Assembly: GCA_050739575.1 (NCBI GenBank)
Contig: JBOIBN010000017.1
Location: 1 to 38,698, forward strand
DNA from: JBOIBN01 sp050739575
GTDB taxonomy: Bacteria > Pseudomonadota > Gammaproteobacteria > JAKDMP01
Reading direction: 5' to 3'
DNA length: 38,698 nucleotides
Shown: positions 31,773 through 38,698 of the stretch, piece after piece
Position numbering within the stretch: position 1 is the stretch's first letter
How the letters are laid out: every line of letters begins with the position of its first letter
The notes under the pieces: generated by a model
Database searches by the model: none
What the model saw: only the letters and a program-made list of their open reading frames with translations
Told to the model about the DNA's origin: nothing
Position numbers and translations under genes: made by a program

Positions 31773-33137
31773 GTGGCAGTTTGGAGCAGCGTTCGCATCC
31801 GTGAGGTCGCGTCAGAAGATCGGCTGGATACCGAGTTCTTTACACCGAAAAACCTTGCGCGAGCGCGGATGTTAAAGCGCGAACATGCAGTGGCTCTTGG
31901 GCAAGATTGCACGGTGCTAAATGGGAAGACACCGAGCCATTATGAGGAGGACGGGGAATTCTCTGTGGTTCGCTCTGGTGACTTGGCCAACCCTCTCGTT
32001 TACTTTGACTCTGGTCATAATTTTCTGCAGACAAACGTGGCTATAAAAGGTGCCACCCTTCGCAAGGGAGATGTCCTCATCTCGTCCATCGGGGTTGGAT
32101 CGATCGGTAAAATTGGAGTTGTGATCGATCCACGTAAGCTGGTGACTGTTTCCGAGGTTACAATCGTACGCTCGGCCGTATACACTCCCGAGTTTTTGTT
32201 CGCATATTTCGCAACCGAGGCAGGACAGGGCGAGATCAATCGTCGCGTTACAGGGGCGACGGGGCAGCAGCACCTGATCAAGTCGAACGCGGAAGCAATT
32301 CTTATTCCGCCGCCTCCCCCGAAAGTTGTTTCCATGGAACTCGCACGCCTTGTTGCGGACGCGCATGCAGAACAGTCGGGCGCTCACGAGCTAATCGTGG
32401 AAGCTGAAAGTTTATTGATGGAAGCGTTGAGGCTGGAGCGGCTCGATCCGATGCCAAGCCCATACTACGATCGCTCCTTCAGTGATCTTCTAGCGGAAGG
32501 CCGTTTCGACGCGGAGTATTTCAACCCCAAATATCAGCGGGTTATCGAGGCGCTCCAAGCCGGCGGCCGTACGCTAGGCGGTGTCGCGCCATTGGCAGAG
32601 CGGCCATTTATTGCGGCACGTCGTCCCGAAGGTTCGAATTTCCGTTACATCGAGATCGGCTCACTCACCGGCGACGGTGAGTCCGAGGCGGAAGCACTCG
32701 ATGTGGCCGATGCTCCAAGTCGGGCAACGTGGATCGTGAAACCGGGTGATGTCATCACTTCAACGGTGCGACCGATCCGTCGTTTGTCGGCGGTTGTACG
32801 CGATGACCAGGATGGGTGCGTTTGTTCCTCTGGTTTCGCCGTTCTCTCCCCAAAATCCGGGCCGGATGGCATCGAACCGGAAGTACTGCTGACGTATCTG
32901 CGCCTGCCCATCGTCTGTGAGCTTCTTGACCTGCACACGACAGCTACTATGTACCCCGCCATTCCAACCGATCGACTGATGCGCTTTCCCATTGTTGTCC
33001 CTGACCAGGTCACGCGTGCCGCCGTGGTTCAGAAAGTCAATGCGACAATCGCAGCACGTCGGCGGGCAACCGAGTTGCTGGAAAAAACCAAGCAGATGGT
33101 CGAAGATCTGATTGCAAACGGTGGTAGCGCCTCATAG
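31773..33137 (+). CDS. Type I/IIB-style specificity subunit (HsdS-like)
   Basis: A 454-residue DNA specificity subunit with two target-recognition halves (about 1-215 and 225-454), each ending in a helical spacer (ELIVEAESLLMEALRLERL and RRRATELLEKTKQMVEDLI). Typical TRD phrases are FSVVRSGDLANPLVYFD, KGDVLISSIGVGSIGKIG, TGATGQQHLIKSNAEAILIPPPP in the first half and KPGDVITSTVRPIRRLSAVV in the second. It starts at GTG directly after the methylase stop, with GGAGG close upstream, so the two subunits form a coupled operon. A bipartite recognition site is expected, sequence unknown. Confidence 0.9.
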   Translation: MAVWSSVRIREVASEDRLDTEFFTPKNLARARMLKREHAVALGQDCTVLNGKTPSHYEEDGEFSVVRSGDLANPLVYFDSGHNFLQTNVAIKGATLRKGDVLISSIGVGSIGKIGVVIDPRKLVTVSEVTIVRSAVYTPEFLFAYFATEAGQGEINRRVTGATGQQHLIKSNAEAILIPPPPPKVVSMELARLVADAHAEQSGAHELIVEAESLLMEALRLERLDPMPSPYYDRSFSDLLAEGRFDAEYFNPKYQRVIEALQAGGRTLGGVAPLAERPFIAARRPEGSNFRYIEIGSLTGDGESEAEALDVADAPSRATWIVKPGDVITSTVRPIRRLSAVVRDDQDGCVCSSGFAVLSPKSGPDGIEPEVLLTYLRLPIVCELLDLHTTATMYPAIPTDRLMRFPIVVPDQVTRAAVVQKVNATIAARRRATELLEKTKQMVEDLIANGGSAS

Positions 33138-33211
33138 CGCATTTAGGATGCAGTGAGACAGAATATCCCGACCACGAGCTGGGACGATGATTTAGCCGGA
33201 TTTAGACAAAG

Positions 33212-34711
33212 TCAGATTCGGTGACGACGCGCGTGGCGTATGCCGCGCGGCACGAGGAAGCGTTCGAGCAGTTCGAACAAACCCTGGACGATCAGCGCAA
33301 GCAGCACGGCCGGAATAGCGCCCTGGAGAATCAGCGGAATCGAATTCAGGCGGATGCCGGTGAGGATCGGCTGGCCGAGACCGCCGGCGCCGATCAGCGC
33401 GGCAAGCGTCGCGGTGCCGACGTTGATCACGGCCGAGGTCTTGATGCCGGCGAGGATCGGCGGTAGCGCGAGCGGCAGTTCCACCAGCCGCAGGCGTGCG
33501 AAGCGCGGCAGGCCCAGCGCACGCGCCGAGTCGGTGAGCGCCGGATCGATGTTGACGAGTCCTTCGTGGGTGTTGCGCACGATCGGCAGCAGGCTGTAGA
33601 GGAACAGCGCGAGCAGCGCCGGCGGTCCGCCGATGCCGAGCAACGGGATCATCAGCACCAGCAACGCGAGCGAAGGAATCGTCTGCAGCATGCCCGTCGT
33701 CGCCAGGATCACCTGCCCGAGGATGCGCCGGCGCGAGGCGATAATCCCGAGCGGGATCGAAAAGACAATGGCGGCGCCGAGCGAGATGGCGACCAGCACG
33801 ACGTGCTGACGGACGCGCAACGCGAGATTGTTCCACATCGTGTCCGCACCGCTGCCGCTTGCTGTCACGCCCATGAAGTTCGCGGCGATGGCGTGATCGT
33901 CTGCGCCGTCGAGCTGCACCGCCGCGTTCATCTTTTGCATCGCTGCTGTATCTATCCGGCCCTGGAAACCCAGGAGCGCGGCGACGACCTGCGGCGCGCG
34001 GCGCTGCAAGTCTTTGCGCCATAGAAAAACCGCCGCATAGCTCGGGAAGAAGTGGCGATTGTCGGTGAGCAGCGTGAGGTGATAGGCGCGGATGTTGGGA
34101 TCGGTTGTGTACACGTCCATGACAGCGATGGCGCCGGAAGCAATCGCGCGATACGCGAGTTCGTGCGCCATGCCTCGCACGTCGGTCTGCGGCAAATTGT
34201 AGGAGCGCTTGAGTCTCGGCCAGCCGTCGCCGCGCGCCATGAATTCGTTGCTGAAGCCGAAGACGAGATCGGGATGCGCGCGCAGATCGGCGATGGAGTT
34301 GATGTGTAGTTTCTTCGCTTCGTCGGTACGCATCGCGAGCGCGTAGCCGTCGTCGAAGCCGAGCGGCGGGCCGAGCACGATGCCTTCGCGGGCAAGCGCC
34401 GGTGCCAGTGCGGCACGGCTGTCGGCGAGATTGCGTTCGGCGAAAATCTCGCGCGCGAGCGTGCCCGTGTACTCGGCATAGACGTCTATGTCGCCGTGAC
34501 GGAGCGCGTCCCAGAGCACGCGCGTGCCGCCGAGTTCGCGCCGCTCTACGACCTGTGCGCCGGCACCTTGGGCGATATCGGCGGCGACGTCGCCGAGAAT
34601 CACCGACTCGGTAAACGCCTTGGATCCCACCATCACGAGCGGCTTTTGCGGTGCCGCGGTCGCTGCCTCGGCGGCGAGTAGGGCGATAGCGAGGAACAGC
34701 GCGCGTATCAT
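33212..34711 (-). CDS. Osmoprotectant/glycine betaine ABC transporter, fused substrate-binding and permease protein
   Basis: A 499-residue fusion. Residues 1-19 are a signal peptide. Residues 20-275 are an OsmF/OpuCC-type type II binding protein (MVGSKAFTESVILGDVAADI, YTGTLAREIF, DVYTTDPNIRAYHLTLLTDN). The permease part (about 290-490) has five or so membrane segments and the EAA loop EGLVNIDPALTDSARALG. In Bacillus OpuC the two parts are separate genes. The likely substrates are betaine, choline or carnitine. It overlaps the upstream ATPase gene by four bases (ATGA), so the two form an operon. No other permease is needed if it forms a homodimer. Confidence 0.9.
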   Translation of the reverse strand: MIRALFLAIALLAAEAATAAPQKPLVMVGSKAFTESVILGDVAADIAQGAGAQVVERRELGGTRVLWDALRHGDIDVYAEYTGTLAREIFAERNLADSRAALAPALAREGIVLGPPLGFDDGYALAMRTDEAKKLHINSIADLRAHPDLVFGFSNEFMARGDGWPRLKRSYNLPQTDVRGMAHELAYRAIASGAIAVMDVYTTDPNIRAYHLTLLTDNRHFFPSYAAVFLWRKDLQRRAPQVVAALLGFQGRIDTAAMQKMNAAVQLDGADDHAIAANFMGVTASGSGADTMWNNLALRVRQHVVLVAISLGAAIVFSIPLGIIASRRRILGQVILATTGMLQTIPSLALLVLMIPLLGIGGPPALLALFLYSLLPIVRNTHEGLVNIDPALTDSARALGLPRFARLRLVELPLALPPILAGIKTSAVINVGTATLAALIGAGGLGQPILTGIRLNSIPLILQGAIPAVLLALIVQGLFELLERFLVPRGIRHARRHRI

Positions 34712-35457
34712 GCGTCCGGCTCCCGACGCGTCTCGCGTTGCGGCCGCTGTGCGCGCACGAAGTTGCGGACGAAATCGCTCGCCGGGCGTTTGAGCAAATC
34801 GTCGAACGGTCCGCTTTGCGCCACCGTGCCGTCGTGAACGAGCACGACCTGATCGGCGAAATAGCCGGCCTCGTCCAGATCGTGCGTCACGAACACGACC
34901 GTGTTGCTCAGCTTCTCGAACACCGCCGCCAGTTCGGGCATGAGTTCGAAACGCACGAGCGGGTCGAGCGCGCCCAGCGGTTCGTCCAGAAGCAGGATTT
35001 CCGGTTCCAGCATCAACGCACGGATGATCGCGACGCGTTGACGTTCGCCGCCCGACAGTTCGGCCGGATAACGGTCGAGCAACGAGGACGCGAGATGCGT
35101 CATCCCGGTCAGCGTGTCGAGACGCGTACGAATCCAGCCCGCGTCGTGCTTGAGGTAGCGGGCCATGAGCGTCGCGTTCTGGCGCGCCGTGAGATGCGGA
35201 AACAGCCCGCCCTCCTGAATCACGTAGCCGAGGCGCCGCCGATGAGCGAGCATGTTCGCGGGCGCGAGCGCCTCGCCGTCGGCGACGATCCGTCCCGCGT
35301 CGGGCCGTTCGAGTCCCGCAAGCAGATGCAGCAGCGTTGACTTCCCCGACCCGCTTGGTCCGATCACGACGGTGGTGCCGCGCTCGAAACGCAAATCAAT
35401 GCCGTGCAGCACCTCGCCGCCGCGATAGGACTTGCGTACGCCTTCGAGCCCCAGCAT
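34708..35457 (-). CDS. Osmoprotectant ABC transporter ATP-binding protein
   Basis: A 249-residue ABC ATPase. Walker A is GPSGSGKST, Q-loop YVIQEGGLFP, signature LSGGERQR, Walker B ILLLDEPLGALDP and H-loop VTHD. The C-terminal CBS domains of OpuCA-type proteins are absent. The ATG at 35457 has no Shine-Dalgarno, but TATAGT lies six bases before it, suggesting a leaderless transcript; a TTG two codons upstream (35463) is less likely. The stop overlaps the permease start. A truncated 5' copy of this gene, with the same TATAGT arrangement, lies at 36371-36562. Confidence 0.9.
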   Translation of the reverse strand: MLGLEGVRKSYRGGEVLHGIDLRFERGTTVVIGPSGSGKSTLLHLLAGLERPDAGRIVADGEALAPANMLAHRRRLGYVIQEGGLFPHLTARQNATLMARYLKHDAGWIRTRLDTLTGMTHLASSLLDRYPAELSGGERQRVAIIRALMLEPEILLLDEPLGALDPLVRFELMPELAAVFEKLSNTVVFVTHDLDEAGYFADQVVLVHDGTVAQSGPFDDLLKRPASDFVRNFVRAQRPQRETRREPDA

Positions 35458-35463
35458 CGCCAA

Positions 35464-35469
35464 ACTATA
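35464..35469 (-). promoter_or_regulatory. Possible -10 box for leaderless ABC ATPase mRNA
   Basis: TATAGT read on the minus strand, ending six bases before the ATG. The same six-base spacing and sequence occur before the truncated copy (36569-36574). No good -35 is visible, so this is tentative. Confidence 0.35.
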
Positions 35470-35505
35470 GGCTATCGGCCACTACTCTGGCTCCCACTTG
35501 TGTTC

Positions 35506-35742
35506 TTATGTCGAATCGAGTTCGGAAGAGATTCGTTCCGCTTCAATGTTGGCTTCTTCCAAAAGTGAATCTGGATCACCGCCATGGAGGCAGATTTGCC
35601 GTCCCCAGCGATCAACTCCCTCCACTTCCCAAGCATTGTTGGATGTCTCCGTCGCACGGAAATACCATCCCTTGGCAGTGCCCTTAACCGGGTACCGCTC
35701 AAGCAGTTCGGACTCGGAACGCTTCCTTAAGTACTTCTTCAT
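35506..35742 (-). CDS. Small hypothetical protein
   Basis: A 78-residue charged protein (MKKYLRKRSESELLERYPVK, then a beta-rich middle GWYFRATETSNNAWEVEGVDRWGRQICLHGG and acidic tail). The start at 35742 has GGGAG five bases upstream. I do not recognise a family. It resembles small accessory proteins near toxin-antitoxin genes in size and composition, with A/T-richer codons than the flanks. It lies between the ABC ATPase gene and the broken ParE gene, all on the same strand. It could be chance coding, but the ribosome site and composition favour a gene. Confidence 0.5.
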   Translation of the reverse strand: MKKYLRKRSESELLERYPVKGTAKGWYFRATETSNNAWEVEGVDRWGRQICLHGGDPDSLLEEANIEAERISSELDST

Positions 35743-35806
35743 TACGCTCCCAGAATTAAGGCGCCGTCTGCGCAAACCGGAAATGACACCGATCCTCTAA
35801 TAGCGT

Positions 35807-36106
35807 CTAACGGTCCTGAACCCGAGGTCGCCAGTATTCGGGCTCGCGGCTTCCATGCGCGACTGCCACAATGTAAACGAGATCGGGGACGACTGCGTAT
35901 ACGATCGAGAAGGGAAATATTCGGAGAACGAAATGTCACAAGTTTGCATCGACGCATGCGCCCATTTCCGGATGTTCGAGTAATAGTTCTATGGCCAGTT
36001 CGATCTAATCGGCGAAGCGGTGGCCGAGTTGCGGAACTTCGGACTCATAGCGAAGCGCCGCTTCATGTAATTCCCGCTCCGCTTCTGGATGGAACTCGTA
36101 GTTCAC
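35807..36106 (-). pseudogene. ParE/RelE-type toxin with two in-frame stops
   Basis: Starting at GTG 36106, the frame of 99 codons reads NYEFHPEAERELHEAALRYE, then RFAD, a TAG (36007-36005), ELAIELLLEHPEMG, a TGA (35938-35936), HFVLRIFPFSIVYAV, VYIVAVAHGSREPEYW. That is a full-length RelE/ParE toxin with no frameshift, broken only by two nonsense codons (probably GAG to TAG and CGA to TGA). The start overlaps the antitoxin stop as GTGA. The toxin is almost certainly dead. This is not a transcription readthrough design as far as can be seen. Confidence 0.85.
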
Positions 36107-36342
36107 CCGCCAAGTCTGGCTCGCAACCGCTCAAAGACAATGGGGCCGGGAACGCCTTCGACCTTTCCCTCGACCAGCTCGCGATACCGGCGCTGAGAAG
36201 TTTCCAGCCAAGCGCGCTCGACCTGCGGATCGGCCGGTGCATCGAGTTCTGCGATGAGCGAGCGAAGGAGTCCGAGCTTCTCATCGCCGCTCAGCGTTCG
36301 GATATCGTTCTCGATATCCTTCACCGCCCTTGCCATAAACAT
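36103..36342 (-). CDS. Addiction-module antitoxin (Unstab_antitox family)
   Basis: A 79-residue antitoxin of the putative addiction module component family (TIGR02574/PF09720): MARAVKDIENDIRTLSGDEKLGLLRSLIAELDAP, followed by PQVERAWLETSQRRYRELVEGKVEGVPG. Such proteins pair with RelE/ParE toxins encoded immediately downstream. Starts at 36342 or 36336 are both possible. The partner toxin frame is present but has two stop codons, so this antitoxin appears orphaned. No repression site was identified. It lies in a segment bracketed by two copies of the ABC ATPase 5' end. Confidence 0.82.
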   Translation of the reverse strand: MFMARAVKDIENDIRTLSGDEKLGLLRSLIAELDAPADPQVERAWLETSQRRYRELVEGKVEGVPGPIVFERLRARLGG

Positions 36343-36370
36343 TTACCCCGGCTCGGCTTCCTGCCTAAGT

Positions 36371-36562
36371 CTAGCACCACGCGTCTCGCAAACACGCGTG
36401 CGAATCGACCAGTTCGAGTCCCGCGAGCAGCCGCAGCAGCGTGGACTTGCCCGCCCCGCTCGGCCCGATGACGACCGTCGTCCCGGTCTCGCAGTGCAAA
36501 TCGATTCCGTGCAGCACCTCGGCGGCGCGGTACGACTTGTGTACGCCTTCGAACCCCAGCAT
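36371..36562 (-). pseudogene. Truncated 5' copy of the ABC ATPase gene
   Basis: From ATG 36562 the frame reads MLGFEGVHKSYRAAEVLHGI, then DLHCETGTTVVIGPSGAGKS and TLLRLLAGLE, matching residues 1-49 of the intact ATPase including Walker A. Similarity stops at about 36413 and a stop codon follows at 36371. The sequence upstream (TATAGTTTGGCG before ATG) is also shared. Substitutions at many third positions show age and past coding constraint. It cannot hydrolyse ATP usefully without Walker B. Confidence 0.85.
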
Positions 36563-36748
36563 CGCCAAACTATACGCGACCGCAATGAAGGTACGCCTGA
36601 CGGCGATAGAATCAGACCAAAGCGCGGCTGTCGTCTGGAGATGGCGGCCGAAACCCCTGCCACGAGCGCGCCGGCGCGGCGCGCATAGCCGGACGTTCCC
36701 GTAGACTAGGATCCAACCCGAAGCGGCCCATTTCGACGGAGGCCTGTT

Positions 36749-37177
36749 TTGATTTCGCGGGAACCTACACGTACGGAAACTGCAAGTAACCCCTTGACGA
36801 TTTCACAGGTCGCGAAAGCTGCGGCGGTGAGCGTGGAGACCATTCGCTACTACCAGCGCCGGGGGCTCATGCGCGAGCCGCCTCGACCGCTGCGGGGGTA
36901 CCGGACTTACCCGCCGGAGGCGGTGGATCGCTTGCGCTTCATTAAACGCGCGCAGGAACTCGGCTTCACGCTGACGGAAGTCAAGAACCTTCTGTCCTTG
37001 GGCGATGGGCATTGCCGGCAGACTCAGGTACTCGCCGAGCGCAAACTCCGCTTGATCCGGGAACGCATCCGTGATCTCAGGGCCATGGAACGCGTGCTCG
37101 GCACGCTTGTCAAGGCGTGCGACCGACACGGCGACGCCCCGGGCTGTCCGCTCGTCGAAACGCTGAGCCAGTCCTAG
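36749..37177 (+). CDS. merR: MerR mercury-responsive regulator
   Basis: A 142-residue MerR. The winged HTH is LTISQVAKAAAVSVETIRYYQRRGL (residues 16-40) and the dimerisation helix follows. The three Hg(II)-binding cysteines are C89 (GDGHC), C124 (VKAC) and C133 (PGCP), in the spacing of classical MerR. The start is TTG 36749, with GGAGG six bases upstream; this gives a longer N-terminus than Tn501 MerR. MerR underwinds the promoter on binding mercury. It is transcribed in the same direction as, and upstream of, the operon it controls, with the operator four bases past its stop, unlike the divergent Tn21/Tn501 arrangement. Confidence 0.9.
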   Translation: MISREPTRTETASNPLTISQVAKAAAVSVETIRYYQRRGLMREPPRPLRGYRTYPPEAVDRLRFIKRAQELGFTLTEVKNLLSLGDGHCRQTQVLAERKLRLIRERIRDLRAMERVLGTLVKACDRHGDAPGCPLVETLSQS

Positions 37178-37181
37178 GCCC

Positions 37182-37213
37182 TTGACTCCGTACCATGGTA
37201 CGGAGTTTATGCT
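37182..37213 (+). promoter_or_regulatory. mer promoter with overlapping MerR operator
   Basis: TTGACT (37182-37187), a 20-base spacer and TATGCT (37208-37213). A perfect 20-bp dyad fills 37186-37205, with outer CCGTAC and GTACGG arms as in the Tn501/Tn21 mer operator. The overlong spacer is the hallmark of MerR-activated promoters (19 bp if the -10 is shifted one base). Confidence 0.9.
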
Positions 37214-37282
37214 GGTCTCCGTAGAGGTGACGGCCGATCTACGGCAGCACCATTCCGCCACCGTAAACCAGGAGCCGGCAGC

Positions 37283-37639
37283 ATGAAAACCAGGACCATT
37301 ACCGCCACCACCGGACTGTCCGTCCTGACGAGCGGCCTTGCATCCGCCGTCGGACTCTGCTGTTTCGCGACCTGGGTGGTGCCGCTGCTCGGCGTCACCG
37401 GCGCGATCTGGTTCGCTCGCCTCGGGCCCTACCGTCCCTATTTCATCGGCGCGGCGGCGCTGTTGCTCGTGGTCGGGTTATGGGGCGCCTTCCGCGCACG
37501 CAAGACCTGCGCCGCCGACGCCAGGAAGCGTCGCCGCCTTGTCTGGCTGAACGTGTTCCTCGCCTTAGGGGTTGTCGTCTTGATCGTCTCGGTCTTCGCC
37601 GTCCAATTGGGCGTGCTGTTGGACCGCGTGCTGTCCTGA
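37283..37639 (+). CDS. merT: MerT-like mercuric ion transporter
   Basis: A 118-residue inner-membrane protein with three membrane segments. The cysteine pair GLCCFATW in TM1 (C26, C27) is the Hg2+ entry site of MerT. The cytoplasmic loop has one cysteine (C76 in RKTCAAD) where classical MerT has two. Mercury-specific regulation follows from the operator upstream. AGGAG lies nine bases before the ATG. No MerP gene follows; its place is taken by a thioredoxin-like lipoprotein. Divergence from MerT is notable, so other thiophilic metals remain possible. Confidence 0.82.
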   Translation: MKTRTITATTGLSVLTSGLASAVGLCCFATWVVPLLGVTGAIWFARLGPYRPYFIGAAALLLVVGLWGAFRARKTCAADARKRRRLVWLNVFLALGVVVLIVSVFAVQLGVLLDRVLS

Positions 37640-37653
37640 TCGGAGTTCTCGCC

Positions 37654-38259
37654 ATGCGACGACTTCTCGTCCCACTCTGCGCCGCCGCGCTCGTTGTGCT
37701 CGCGCTGCCGGCCTGCACCCGGCAGACTGCTGCCTCCAACCACGATGCCCCGGGCACGGTTAGCCCTCCGTACGTGACGCTCGACGCGAACCTCACGCGG
37801 CTGCGTCACGATTTCAACGCCAACGCGGACAAAGTGCGGTTGGTTTACATCGTCGGCGCGACTTGTCCGGGTTGTCTGCGCGGCATGGACGACGTCGGCA
37901 AGGCCCTCGCCGGCGAACGGGACAATCCGAACCTTCGCACCTACGTGATCTATGTCCCCGCCCTCGGCGCGCGGGCGAAGGACATCGCGCCGACGGTTTT
38001 CCTTATTCCGGGCCAGTACGTCACCCGTTACTGGGATCCGACCGGCGCATCCGGCAAGCTCTTCGACAAGACGCTCGGGACCGGCGGATTCGCCTGGGAC
38101 GTGTGGATGATCTACGGAGCCGGCGAGCGTTGGGACGCAGCGCAACCACCCCAACCCGACTTCTGGATGGATCAGTTGTACGGGCTTCCCAAGTGGCGAT
38201 ACCTCAACGCCACAACCTTCGCCAAGAAGGCGAAAGCCTATTTGGAGCGCGCAGGATGA
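37654..38259 (+). CDS. Thioredoxin-like lipoprotein in the mer operon
   Basis: A 201-residue lipoprotein. The signal is MRRLLVPLCAAALVVLALPA with lipidation at C21. The domain has VRLVYIVGATCPGCLRGMDD with a CPGC motif (C71, C74) in the position of a thioredoxin-fold active site, then LRTYVIYVPALGARAKD and a C-terminal part with TGGFAWDVWMIYGAGERWD. It may bind or reduce thiophilic metal in the periplasm, perhaps replacing MerP; this is an inference. GGAG lies nine bases before the ATG at 37654, 14 bases after merT. The stop overlaps the next start (ATGA). I do not know a characterised homologue. Confidence 0.75.
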   Translation: MRRLLVPLCAAALVVLALPACTRQTAASNHDAPGTVSPPYVTLDANLTRLRHDFNANADKVRLVYIVGATCPGCLRGMDDVGKALAGERDNPNLRTYVIYVPALGARAKDIAPTVFLIPGQYVTRYWDPTGASGKLFDKTLGTGGFAWDVWMIYGAGERWDAAQPPQPDFWMDQLYGLPKWRYLNATTFAKKAKAYLERAG

Positions 38260-38525
38260 ACGGAGCGGAGAAGGAAGTTGCGCGTCCCATAATGCCTGTG
38301 CTGACCTCCGTTCTCACGTGTCCGCAGTGCGGACACCGAGCGGCGGAAACGATGCCGAGGGACGCCTGTCAGTTCTTCTACGAATGTACCGCGTGCCACG
38401 CGGTATTGAAGCCCCTGCCCGGCGACTGCTGCGTGTTTTGCTCCTACGGCTCGGTCGCCTGTCCGCCGCAGCAGCTCGGGAACGCGCAATGCGCGTACAT
38501 CGGCGAAACACCCGATAACCTCTAA
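38256..38525 (+). CDS. GDCCVxC-domain protein
   Basis: An 89-residue cysteine-rich protein of the GDCCVxC-domain (seleno)protein family: CPQC at 22-25, CTAC at 44-47 and the signature GDCCVFCSYGSVACPP at 56-71. The family is known from mer-like operons, where one cysteine may be replaced by selenocysteine; here all positions are cysteine codons. It has no signal peptide, so it is cytoplasmic and probably binds the metal, with zinc-ribbon-like pairs. It overlaps the upstream gene by four bases and lies four bases before the next start. Confidence 0.88.
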   Translation: MNGAEKEVARPIMPVLTSVLTCPQCGHRAAETMPRDACQFFYECTACHAVLKPLPGDCCVFCSYGSVACPPQQLGNAQCAYIGETPDNL

Positions 38526-38529
38526 CGCC

Positions 38530-38698
38530 ATGACCGATCAATCGGTGCTGACCGAACAGCCATCCGCTGCCGCTCGTAAAAAGCGGGACCTCACCTGCAG
38601 CTGGCGCGGCTGCCTGATCTGGATACTGCCGATCATCGTCCTGGTGGTCACGGCGTCGTTGCGCACGCCGTATCTGGTCGTCATCTGGCCGACCCTGC
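38530..38698 (+). CDS. Membrane protein, 5' part (runs off window)
   Basis: The first 56 residues of a protein beginning MTDQSVLTEQPSAAARKKRD, followed by a hydrophobic segment (GCLIWILPIIVLVVTASL) that is a membrane helix, and YLVVIWPTL at the window edge. It follows the GDCCVxC gene by four bases and belongs to the same operon. Family not recognisable from this fragment. Confidence 0.65.
   Translation, partial: MTDQSVLTEQPSAAARKKRDLTCSWRGCLIWILPIIVLVVTASLRTPYLVVIWPTL

Overview
This is GC-rich chromosomal DNA from a proteobacterium. The gene set (S10 and DUF885 secreted peptidases, HigA, an osmoprotectant ABC system, small REP-like palindromes) and a GC-rich intergenic block at 5200-5530 suggest a gammaproteobacterium near the Xanthomonadales. 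That placement is an inference. No rRNA, tRNA, CRISPR array or intact insertion sequence was seen.

Layout. 1-3382: 5' end of an aconitase gene, a SAM methyltransferase, a deoxyhypusine-synthase-like enzyme and a ROK sugar kinase. 3483-5647: accessory patch with an orphan HigA antitoxin beside a HigB remnant, a small exported protein, an AT-rich HEPN-like gene and a gene-free stretch. 5648-10828: an APC permease facing a coupled Rieske oxygenase and dimethylargininase pair (a likely methylated-arginine or quaternary-amine catabolic unit), an S10 carboxypeptidase and a broken 5' copy of the Rieske gene. 11070-16922: RNA-binding protein, DUF4168 protein, cysteine synthase, cytoplasmic trypsin-like protease, MFS exporter, unknown exported protein and a GST.

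16978-26971 is the most interesting region. It holds a NiCoT nickel/cobalt permease, a divergent operon (TPR protein, exported EF-hand protein, NicO/RcnA-type transporter with EF-hand loop and long His-rich segment), a fasciclin protein, a DUF4331 protein, and an ECF sigma factor with a coupled RskA-type anti-sigma factor. I found the bipartite motif TGCATCC-N16-CGTAT (three exact copies, two with one mismatch) upstream of and pointing into five transcription units: NiCoT, the TPR/EF-hand/RcnA-like operon, fasciclin, DUF4331 and the unknown exported protein at 15411. It looks like the promoter of the local ECF sigma factor, which would tie metal transport and exported proteins into one envelope/metal regulon.

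27035-38698: DUF885 protein; a two-gene restriction-modification system in which an HsdR-type nuclease domain is fused to the methylase, followed by a specificity subunit and with no helicase; an osmoprotectant ABC transporter; a small gene and a ParE-type toxin-antitoxin pair whose toxin has two in-frame stops, lying between the intact ATPase gene and a truncated 5' copy of it; and a mercury-type operon (MerR, perfect operator, MerT-like permease, thioredoxin-like lipoprotein, GDCCVxC-family protein, cut-off membrane protein).
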